The notes under the pieces were generated by a model. The model saw only the letters and a program-made list of their open reading frames with translations. It was not told where the DNA came from and did not search any database. From NCBI GenBank assembly GCA_037783545.1, contig JBBELK010000329.1, forward strand, positions 1,316,501-1,380,500: 64,000 bases of DNA, read 5' to 3'. Positions 10,901 to 22,900 of this stretch are shown here, in pieces. Position 1 is the first letter of the stretch; the number at the start of each line of letters is the position of its first letter. Made by a program: the position numbers and the translations under genes. This DNA comes from Henricia sp. BOLD:AAB3569 (Eukaryota > Echinodermata > Asteroidea > Spinulosida > Echinasteridae).

Positions 10901-13900
10901 GTCTTTGAACATGTCAAGATCAATGAATAGATACTCCAAGGTTCCTTGGCGAGTTGCTGCTGATGGAAGGATGTAGGACAGCTCAGTGCCGAGATTCTCG
11001 CACAGTGTGGCACCGGGGATGTAGCTCTGGATAAAACTGGTCACAGTGGATTCCTGACATGAGCCTTTATCTGGATGGGAAAGGAAGTACGAACAAAATG
11101 TGACTACCTTTTTGAAGACAGGAATTATTTTCCTAAAATAATTTGTGACCAGCGGGGCCAATTTCGTGGCGCCGTTTAAAAAATTGGCACAAAAATTTGA
11201 TTCGCACAGAATTTAATTGCTTTATAAAATGGGTTATCAGCTAAAATTGTATGTCAAATTGTGTTTTTAGGAACTGGAGCAAAATATTAGTAAAGGCACA
11301 TCATGAGCATCTTTTTTGATGGATACCGGCGCATTATAAATTTTCATTATTATTATTATACGAATTTGGCTGGCAACCCATTTTTGCAGTATAAAGCAAA
11401 TAATGTCCATGCTAATCAAATTGTTGTGCTGAACAGCGCCATGAAATTGACTCCTGCTCTGGTGAAACCAAGCGAAATCAGGTAAAATCAGGCCAACTGA
11501 AATTGTTTCCATTTTATCAGTTTTACTCACCGGGAATATCGATTGGTGGTTTGCATTTCTTTGGAAGTACATCAGCATCATCGATGGCAACTCTCATCTG
11601 TAAAAAAATTAATTACAGAAAATAAATGGCAAATAAACAAATAAATGCTAAATAAATAAATAGATCAATGTTAAGAGCAGTACTTAGAGCAGTTGACTGG
11701 GTTTATTTGGCCGAATCGTTGCCAAAACTTTCTTGGACCCCATTCATACTAGAGAAATTGCTTTGTTTGACGAAGATTTGATGAAGAGATTTCCTAATGA
11801 GAACGCACACCTCTTCATTTGACGAAGAGATTTCCTAATGAGAACGCGCACCTCTTCATTTGACGAAGAGATTTCCTAATGAGAACGCGCACCTCTTCAT
11901 TTGACGAAGAGATTTCCTAATGAGAACGCACACCTCTTCATTTGACGAAGAGATTTCCTAATGAGAACGCGCACCTCTTCATTTGACGAAGAGATTTCCT
12001 AATGAGAACGCACACCTCTTCATTTGACAAAGAGATTTCCTAATGAGAACGCACACCTCTTCATTTGACAAAGAGATTTCCTAATGAGAACGCACACCTC
12101 TTCATTTGACGAAGAGATTTCCTAATGAGAACGCACACCTCTTCATTTGACGAAGATTAGAATCGCTTCATTCGATGAAGCAAAATTGTAATGTGAATGT
12201 TCCCTTCGTTCGACAAAGCAATTTGACACGTAAAGGGATGGGGGGTGTCGCACAGCTTCATTTAATCTTCATTAGCGGTTGCCTACTGTAAACAGTAACG
12301 CTCTTCGTCCGATCTTCGTTAAGTGAGATGTGAACGTACGCTTTATTAACTAATGATGATTAACTAATCTTCGTCGAATGAAGCGATTTCTCTAGTGAGA
12401 ATGGGATCATGGCCATTTCTTGACCACTCCTAGAATCCATAAACAAGATGCCAACAAACCCACCTTTGACGTCTCAACAAAGTCAAAGTCCGCATCTTTT
12501 TTCTTCTCTTCAATGGGCACCGGATCAGGCCCCAACACAGCAGGCCCCATTGCATTTAATCCACCATGGGTGTTTACGATTCGATCGGTGAGAATTGGGG
12601 GGACTTCTATGTCATCACCCGGCATGCGTTTGTTGAGAACCAGATAATAACCAGCGCCAAAACGACTCTTTAGGAATAGCGATGACCCGGAGCACCGTAG
12701 CTGGCCTGTTGATATAATCGCAATGCGGTCTCCGAGGACGTCGGCTTCGTCCATATGGTGAGTCGACATGATGATTGTACGACCTTGGTAAAGAAAACAA
12801 ATACATTGACACAGACTGTTGGTTAACTTAATAACATTCACTGGAAACAAGTAAACTTGGGGTTAGAGAAAAATTGTAAGGGCCTTATCGGGATTCGAAC
12901 CCGAGACCTCCAACTCACTAGGCAGACGCTCTACCAGCTGGGCTGGATCCAGTTGTGTTGGTAACAAGAAGTGTGTCTTATTACTCCTCAGAGCTTTTGA
13001 CAATGTTTAGAAATGTTTCTTGCCAGAGTTATCTAATAGTAGCCACCCTTACTGAACACAAGATTTTAAAGAGGATGAGTCAAGCTATGAGTACATGCCC
13101 ACCAGTTAAGGGTGTGTTTGCAAAAACATGAACATGAGTTGAACAGTTTGAGGACTAATGGGTTAATGCATTACTTGGGAGTTAAGAGATTACAGGATCC
13201 ATTTACGAGGTTTTTGTGACATACCTTCTTTGTAATTTCTCTCTAGCATATGGCTCCACCCCAGCCGTTGTTTCATCCAGAATGACCATCTTGGATCAAG
13301 AAAACGTCACAACAATAGGACATCTCACATTTTGTGTTGTCTTCAAGACCTAATCACTACATTTTGTGACGTACCTTCTTTGTAGTTGCTAAGAAGTTCC
13401 CAGATTTCTCTTCTAGCATAAGGATCGACTCCAGCTGTGGGTTCATCTAGAATGACCATCTTGGAACCAGCCACGAATGCTATCGCAATAGACAACTTGC
13501 GCTTCATGCCACCTAGGAAAACAGGGAATTTTAATGAAGGGTATGTTTGAATCTTGTTGTTTAATAATAAATTAATACTGCTCAAATGATCCCAAAGAAA
13601 AGTGTAGATAAAAAACTGCATTTAAGAATGATCCGTGTACTATTTTAATCCATCAAATAATTTGTTTTCTTACTATCACGCCTGCCACCTGTGTAGATTG
13701 TTCTATGTGTTGGTGGGTAGTGTACTAAAGCAGATTTGAACACCATCTCACCTACGCCAACTAGACCATTCTAAAATTACCCATGTAACAATCTACGTAC
13801 CCATGTACAACACAGAAACCAGTCCCATGTGCAAGATTCAAATAACTTACCAGACAGACTGTCGACCAACTCATCCCTCTTGTGCTGAAGGCGTAGATGT

Positions 13901-16900
13901 TTCAGCATTTCCTCCGTTTCCATGGCGATGTCTTCGTTTTTCGCACCTTTTAACTTCGCAAAGAACCACAGATGTTCAGCAACAGTTAAGCTGGAAAATT
14001 ATGATAAAAACGTCGAATATTTCCTCTATTTGATCAATCAAACAAACAAAATTGGTTGCCCACTGCTTACTAATTAGTGAATTTTTCCACTCGAGTACAT
14101 GGGGCACCATGGCAGAGTGGTGTGGCGTGTTGAATCTAAGACTTTGGTAAATTCACAGGTCGTAGGTTTCAAACCCCATCCCGGCTCGTTCATGGTGCTC
14201 TTGGGCAAGGCACTTTGCCCTGAATTGCCTCTCTCCACCCAGGAGGAAATGGGTACATGTGACGGTAGTGAAAGCTGCTGTATTTGATTAGTCCCTGTGC
14301 GCGTAAGCTGCATGCACGGGACTGCATACTCCCCAGGGAGCTGAGAATGATTAAGGAATGATATTACTGAGCCAAAGGTAATAATGTAAAGCCCATTGAG
14401 ACAGTTTGTGTAATGCGCTAAAAAAATTGAACATTATTATTATTGATGAATTTAGAAACACGAGAAAATTGCAATGCCCCGACTGGGATTCGAACCCAGA
14501 TCCTTGGCATTCTTGGCCAACTGCTCTACTAACTGAGCTATCTGGGCATTCCATCGGAGCATCACAATCATGAGGCATCGCAATTTTGTCGTGTTTCTAA
14601 ATTATTCTCTAATTGTCAATCCTATCATATACCCCATTATACATTATTAATATTATTTCTCTATTTTATCCAATGGGGCGACACTTTGTGTGTAGAGAGC
14701 CCTATTAGGGTGACCCACTCTATTAGGGCTACAATTTGGTGTAGCCCCAATATTTTGGTGTCCAATCGATGTCTTTTAGCCGAAATTTCAGTGGTCGTTT
14801 GGCAAAGTCTTACCGGTGGGTTGCCCCTTTATAGCATTAAGAGATATTTAAATAACCCTGAATGCCGCAATAGGACGACATTTCGGGAAGACTCTCACCG
14901 GAGACCACCGAAATTTCGGCAAGAGTCACTCAAAATGACACCTTATTTTTTTACCCGAAGCTTCCGGAGATGCTTCCAGACCTAAGAGAATCGGTTCTAG
15001 ACCTAATAAAAATGGTTCTCGATTTAAAAAAAAAAGTTTTTTGACATAAAAAAATGATTTTTAAACTCAAAAATATTAGGGCGACACCAAAATGTCACAC
15101 GATTTGTCGCCCTATCCTACAATTCATAGTTTTTATTATTATTATTATTATTATTATTCTGTTTTGTGTTTTACAGCGACTTCTGCAGCAAAATCCCTGC
15201 TTATATAAATTCTGTACAGCTACATTACTATTTAAATTGTATCAACAGACACGTATTATAATTGAAGGCCGACACTTGTTGAACTACAGGGTGCATCAAA
15301 AGAGATAGACACTCAGAAAAAGGTTGATAAATGAATTCTGAATTTTTTGCTTTAGAAATTTGGCTCATACATATTGGTAGAAAGAGGCATCAAGCTTTTA
15401 TTAACGTCATGATTATGTTGGGCATTTCACATTTGAATGAACAGGGGCTATTTTGTAAACAAAGGTTGAATTAAATTTGCGCGAAAAAAATTAAGATGCG
15501 AAACACAATTTTCACAACATTCCCTACCTGTCAAACAGCACATTATGCTGTGGACACATGCCAAGACTCTTGCGGACTGCACTAATGTCTGTAAGGATAT
15601 CTTTACCATAGATGTAAGCAGTGCCGCCTGTCGGAGGAAACAGCCCCGTCAAGATAGACCTAGAAACGAAATAAAAACCCCAAACAGACCACAATCAGAA
15701 AGGCTTGGATTATTCGCAAGGCGCTGCGAGTACCGTTACATGCTCGCAATTAATCGGGATTACGCTAGGCCTTTTTTTCCAGGCGGCCTGTGTGCACTGA
15801 ATTATTCATTGTGTATGCCAACTATTTCAATTCATTGTGTCCTTTGTGTTGGCCGAAAGTCCAACAAGCATGTTTTCAACCACAGACCCAATGATCGAGT
15901 ACGTCGACGGACTGCATATCTCCACGTGTCATCTGCCGCGGAAAACAGTACTTCGGACTCCGGTTCAATGAAACGTTTATTTGCTACTCGTGAATTCGCG
16001 ATTAATACATACAGTAGGTACATGCACGGGTTGTAGAAGAATGTGGCAAACGTACATGTATGCCATCCAACCGTGGAGCAAGACTGCTTGATTTTCATTA
16101 ATCAAAGGTAATCGAGGTAGTTTTTAGGAGAGAAATACTAAATAATTCTTGCTGAAGTTCACCATCTATGCATTGTTTGAAAAAGAATCGGGTATTTTGT
16201 GTTTTTCCCTTCCTTTTGATAATTTACCAACTACTCGCGAGCAATTGCTGTAACTACTCACGAGTAGCAAAATCCACTACTCGCCCAGTGCTAACTAGAA
16301 AGCTGAATTGCACTTACATGGTGGTTGTTTTTCCGGCACCATTGTGACCCAAGAATGACGTGATTTGACCTTCGTAGAAGTTGATACTAAGGTTGTTGAC
16401 GGCCAGTTTCTTTCCTGTTTTGTAAACTTTGTACAAGTTGCAGATAGAGGCTCCAAGTTTCAGATGGGTTGGCTCTTGCTCAAAATCAGAGCTTTCTATT
16501 GGGTGTAAGCGAATCAAATGTTCAAACAAGCAAAATTACCGTGAACATTGAGACGGTTAAATGTTTAAATTTACCTCTTTCACTGTTCAACTAATGAAGT
16601 CATTTAGATAGGTCAAGTGCTTCTACATTTATCCAAAACTCTGGAGCAAACGCCCACCCACAAGTGCTAGTAGTTTAGATGGTTTTAAAACTTAGCTTAA
16701 AACACATTTGTTTAAAGGTTTTATGCTGAATATATGTAATTATATGTTTGTGCTAGGTTTTTTTCATTTGTAATATTTTAAAGCACTTTGAGTATCGTTT
16801 TGGGAAATCTGGAAGCAGTGAAAAGCAACTTGTGTCCACCGGGATTCGAACCGCGGACATTCTGCTTAATGTGCAGACTTGGTGGAGCCAAGTTGCTTTT

Positions 16901-19900
16901 CACTGCATCCAGATTTCCCAAACAAATTAATTCACCCCGGCGGTCCCTAAAAATAATAATCCCTAAAAAATAATCACTTATTCATACCAAGTACCTTTTA
17001 GGTATAGAAGATCCCATTATTATGTAAACTTAAATATTTCTGGTCTTGCCCCTCTACACCTTGCCCCCTGTTTCCTTGCCCCCTCCCCCCTCCCCCCCCC
17101 CCCCCCCCCCCACCCACAACTTTTCATTTCCAATTCCACTGTACCTGTTGGTATATCATTGCCAGGTTTGAGTAAATCCGAGTCCACATCCTTGGTATCA
17201 TGGACGCCAAACCAGTAAGAACGTTGAAAGGGAAAGTAGAACGAACGTGGTATGCCATAGGCACCTGCAAAAAAAAACATGTAGAAAAATAAGTATGTTT
17301 TCAATACTGGAGTTTTTTTATTCCAGGATTATATCTCTGTACAATGTAGTTCCATCTTCTCTCTCTCTCTCAAAAAAGAAATATCTTAAGACGAATCTAA
17401 GAAGATAACTTCAGCTAAAGAACAGCAACAAATATTGTCACAACATACCTTTCTGAAACCCCCATTCATTCAATTACATGATTGGAAAACTATTAAAAAC
17501 AGGAACAACAGCCACATAGTTGTAGGAAAACTTCAGAAAACCTGAACAATCCATGCATGGTGTTTGTGTGTGAATGAATGATACAAACTTTTATTTTTTA
17601 AAGAAAAAAACTTTCAGTTGGCAATTTTCTCCCACAAAGGTCCTATTTTACACCATAAAAAAGAAATCATGTAGCATTTGTTACCATTGCTATCAATACT
17701 TTTAGTCAGGTTTTCCTTGTCAACTTGTGAAGTAAAATTGTGAGTATTAAACTGCAAATGATGTATCAGGGTTTAACAAAACCAACCATGTACATACCTG
17801 GTGCGACTTCCTCAATGTAACACGTCAGTACCATATAGAGCACAGTATCAAACCACAACATGCCCATGGTCTGCAGTAGAGTCAACGATTCACCAGTTGA
17901 GATCGGTTCGACCGTTAACGTGGACCAGCGTGCCCCAAATGACTGAATCTCTAACATACTCAGGTACTGACAGCTGTAGCCAAAAGCTATCGTGTTGGAC
18001 AGACACTGCAATGAAGAGATAATAGCACTCACTGGTACTTCTTACTAGTCCTTAAGCGTAACATTAAGTATTATTATAAAAAATGAAGCTTTTTTGGATA
18101 CTGTGCGTTTCTGATACTGTGCAGCACAGAGCCCCAATCCCATGCGCGTGCATGCTGGGTGCAGCAAAGCACACGCGTACGCGCATGTCATGCATCGAAT
18201 GAATGCTTGTGTACGGTAAACAAAAAATACTCTACAACAGTAAGAAAAGAGCATGCAGTGGTAAATGTTGCAAATAAACTGAAACACCAAACAGACAAAA
18301 AATCTTGCAAAAATCCTACAAAATAAAGGAGGTATAAGCTTCATTTTATATCAATAATAATATTGGATATCTTTTCGGGTGATATGAGAATATACCGCAC
18401 TCGTCGTGAAAATACCGAACTCGCTTTCGGCTCGTACCGTATTTTCATAACTCGTGCAGTATATTCGCATATCACTCTCAAAGCCATCCAATATTATATA
18501 AATGTTCTTTTAAGTAATGTTCCCTGTGAAGGTCAATAACCAAAGTTATCCAATAGTCACCCTTACGGAACATAAGATTTGATAGAGGATGAGTCAAGCT
18601 ATGAGTACATGCCTATCAATTGAGGGTGTGTTTGCAGAAACTTGAATTTCACCGAGTTGAACGTGAAAGAAATACAGGGCAGTTTTGGGCAGTTTGAGGA
18701 GAAAGCTGCAGGGCAGTTTTGGGTACTTTAGGGAGAAAACTGCAAGGCAGTTTTGGGTGCTTTGGGAACTAATGGGTTTGAGATATAAAGCATTTTCACT
18801 GTATTATAACTGATTTGTAGCATACAACATTTTACCGATTTGTTTGAAGGTAGTCTACTTGTTTGGTAATTACTCTTCGAAAAAAAATTGGAATCATTAT
18901 CTGTAAGCTTACTTGTTATCAAGATGGTAATGGTAGTAATCATCCTGTGAAAGTATTTCGTTTGAAGCGCCCACATTTATGAGAAAAATGACAAAACTAT
19001 TTGGAACCATTCATTCATGCACAAAAACCGTACTTGGATTTTTCAGGTTTTCTAAAGTATTACTACATCTATGTGGCTGAAATTTCTACAAGGTAGTTTT
19101 CCCGACCTATGCTTTTAATTACCAGTGGAAATCATGCCGTTTTTAACAGTTTACCAAACAGGTATACTACCAATCAGTTTGATTTGTAACTAGTTGCAAA
19201 CATACCAAGGCAAACTTTGCAGGAAGAGGCAAAATGGCATCAAAAGTAAAGGCCAAGCCGTATGGCACGTAGGTTGCAAAGAATATCACTGCGCCACAGG
19301 CTGCGGCTAGATTGGCTTTGGAGAAAAAAGCGCTGATGAGAAAACACAGCGAGATGGTTGACATGCTGAACGACATCAAAATTAAGAAGAGGGTTATTCC
19401 ATCGGAGCTGATCAGGATCTTTCCAACCTGAGTAAAAGAGAACAAAAAAATCAAAAATTGATCTAGCTTGCGTCGGGAGACGGAATGTTAATTAGGGTTT
19501 GTTTTGCCTTTACCTGACATAATTATTAACTCTCTATAAGTGGCGTACCGACTTCAACGCTGGCATGGCCTCCCCATGGCAACTTTCTCGGTACGCCACT
19601 GACTGTATACTCAGGGAGCGCGTGTGGTCTAGTGGGTATGGAGCGGGACTCCCAATCAGAGGTTGGGGGTTTGAGCCCCACTTCGACCAACGTGTCTGTG
19701 TCCCTGGGCAAGGCACTTAATCCCAGTTGCCTCGTCAACCCAAGCGATATATGGGTAGCTGTTAAGGGGGAATGCCACAATCTAACTGCTGATAGGGTTG
19801 TGCGCCTGGCCAGCAGCACGCACCTAGTTGAGGCAAAATGGTTCTGGTGATTCCCTGATGGCAGCGGTAATAATGGCAACAGCGCCAGGAGTACGGCCAG

Positions 19901-22900
19901 CGTAGACATGTGCGCTATATAAGAATTGACCATTATTATTATTATTATTACTCGGTGCTTTTCCAAGACACTATGAAAAGCTTCATAGCGTGCTACAGTG
20001 GGAAATGAACCCCAACCTGCAGGAGGTCGTGGGTTCGATTCCCACCCAAGCACGCTATGAAGTTTTTCATAGTGTCTTGGAAAAGCACCGAGTATACAGT
20101 GTTAATAATTACATCGGGTAGGGGCAAAACAGACCCTAAAGAGCAAGAAAATGTTAAGACAAGTCACAATTAACTTTGGTCAAGTTCGACGGACTGTTCT
20201 TAACACAGGTAACTAGTTCATGATGGATAGGTGGTGCGAGATCCTGTTCTGAGTGCAGTGTTCTCAGGTCGTGTTCCCGTCATTCAGGTGCAAGAAGGAG
20301 TTAACCCATGTCAAGAACAGGCTGTACCATAACAGAGCGTACCATAAGCACAGTGATGTCAACGCATTATTTGTGTGCATGCACTTTCCCATAGAGGCTT
20401 CAAGTCTCACTCTTTCGTGGGAAGATGCATACACGAACTTACTGTGACGTCATTGTACTTTTGATGTGTGTACCCTTTTTAAAAAATGTTTTACTATATA
20501 GATGCATATGCTTTGTTTTTGTAAAACATGTGCAATTCAACCAATATGGTTGCCAATTTTTTAATAATAAACCATGAATAAATAAATAAACAAATGCGTT
20601 TCAGAAAACCTGTTGACAAACAGCCGCTAGTGCAAAAGTTACAATTAAAATCAAAATGACAGTACCTTGATGACCAAGACCATTGCGCATGTTCCGATAA
20701 ACATGACAATGAAACTGTTGATGAACCACGCCAACCTGTGGACAGCATTGCTCAGACCCATCACCTTCATCACTTCCTTAAGACGAAGTTCCTTCTCAAG
20801 GACAATGTTCTTGATGACCATAGACACCGAGAAAATCCAGGCAATGACCATGAACAGTGGCAAGACCAGACCAATGGTATTCTGAAACCTGACGAAATTA
20901 GAAAAGACAATGGGTTGTATTTATAACAACTAGCATTTGCTTTTACGACCATTTGCTTTTACTAACATTTTTTAAGCTGAGGCATCCCCCTCTCGGAGGG
21001 GCTGGGAAAGTTTAAATATGGCGCGACGCACAAGCAGATTTGTTGCAAATTTTATAACAATTAATTATTTTGCCAACATCGTAAACAAAAACCTAGGATA
21101 ACTGCAAACAGTTATGCATAAGGGTGGTATTTTTCATCAAGTATCTCGATAATTTACAACAAGTGCTGCCTCTCCCTTTAATATAGCATGTTGTAATCTA
21201 CTCACTTATCATTAGTATAACAGGGGTAAGGGAATTCCTGGATGTACATCCCTGCTCCACTATCCTTTAGCCTGAGTGAAGCTTTGATAATTCCTTGTTC
21301 CAACATGTCTTGTAGAAAGACAAATCCACCAACGAGGTACTCTCCAAACTTGACAATGTTGTGTGATGGCCCCGGGTACCAGAATCTACAAACGCCATGA
21401 ACACCAAGTATTAACTTGTTAAGGGGCTGTCCAAAGTTGTCAACATTTTTACGGGTCTACAGAGCGTAGGAAGGGGGAAGGGGGGTCGAGGGCCGCGTAG
21501 GAAGGGGGAGGGGGGTCGTGGGCCACGTAGGAAGGGGGAAGGGGGTCGAGGGCCGCGTAGGAAGGGGGAAGGGGGGTCGAGGGCCGCGTAGGAAGGGGGG
21601 GAGTCGAGGGCCGCGTATGACTTTACATGCACTGTAAAATGTTGACATTTCAAGGTACTGACAAAATATGTTCATAATCAGTATTTTGGGAGGATCTTGA
21701 AAAATACTACGCTTTGTAGAATCGTAAAAATGTTGACAACTTTAGACAGCCCCTAAAATAACGACTGTTTGTTCGTAAACTCTGTCACTACGATACACCG
21801 CTTACAGCGGCTCCAGAAATGTCTGCTCCCGGCCGGGAAGCCGCTGCCAGCAACTCGCCTTTACACATTAAGCTCGCAGCGAGCAGGCTATAATTTTTGG
21901 ACACCACGCTACATCTCGTAATTTTGCATGAAAACAGATGAACAAAACGCACATTGTGCCCATTAAAGCCTTTTTAGTGATATTTGATAACTTTCGCGGC
22001 CATTTTCTCTTTAAAAAATGCACTACAAGCGCGTCATCAAGTGGCTTCGTGAAGACGTTTGTTTGGTTTGAAATCACGCAAGGATAGCCAGCTGCGTCAC
22101 TTTCTATTAAGATGTGTGTATTTTTCGGCCGTACTTCAGTTAGACTGGTTTATTGCAATGGGCTAAACCAGCGACTAAGCCGAGACTGGCTAAGTTGGAT
22201 AGCCGGCTATAAAATACCGGTCTTAGACCAGTGGCTAAGTCGATTTTATTGCAATCCACCAGGTTTTAAAACAGAGATGCACATCAGAGAAATGAAATGA
22301 AATAAAATGTCAACTAATCCTGGAGCAAAGTGTTAAAAGTGCTTCAAAGTCTCTTTGAATGCTTAAAAATAACACTAAATTTTATTTCTTTAAATTACAT
22401 TTATATAGCACACATTCAATATGAATGTTCACATGCACTGCACATTATAGTTATGTCTTTTCACCTAAGCATCGAGAGGGTGGCACCATTGGCAGCCGAT
22501 GGCCAGAGACACCAGGGAATCCCCCTATTCTTCAGGAAAGAGAGGTCTGAGATCTGGACCAACAGCTTTACATCCATTCTGAAGTATGGAGCAATTGTGG
22601 TTAAGTGCCTTGCTCAAGGGCACAGGTACCACGGTTGGATATTTTTTTTAAAAGGCAGAATAATAACTGAAAGTTGGACCAAATTATGAAAAGACTCTCT
22701 AATCATAACCACTTACGTAGCCCTGGAGGAGCCTGTGTATCTAACCATACTACTGTCCATGCGAAGTTGGTACTTTACATGGGGTGGAATAGTGTCATTA
22801 TCAGGAGAATGGCCAAAGTCCTCAAAAACCGCACCTAAACAAACAAAGGAAAGTAAAAATCACTTTGACACTACTCACAATACGTTAGGGATACTTTGGG

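Noticed and set aside
11784..12157. Possible CRISPR-like array
   Set aside because: Units are contiguous 41-bp repeats without spacers, inside a TIR element in a eukaryotic intron.
21411..21675. Pro-rich repeat protein frames on the minus strand
   Set aside because: Artefact of the GGAAGGGGG minisatellite within a TIR element.
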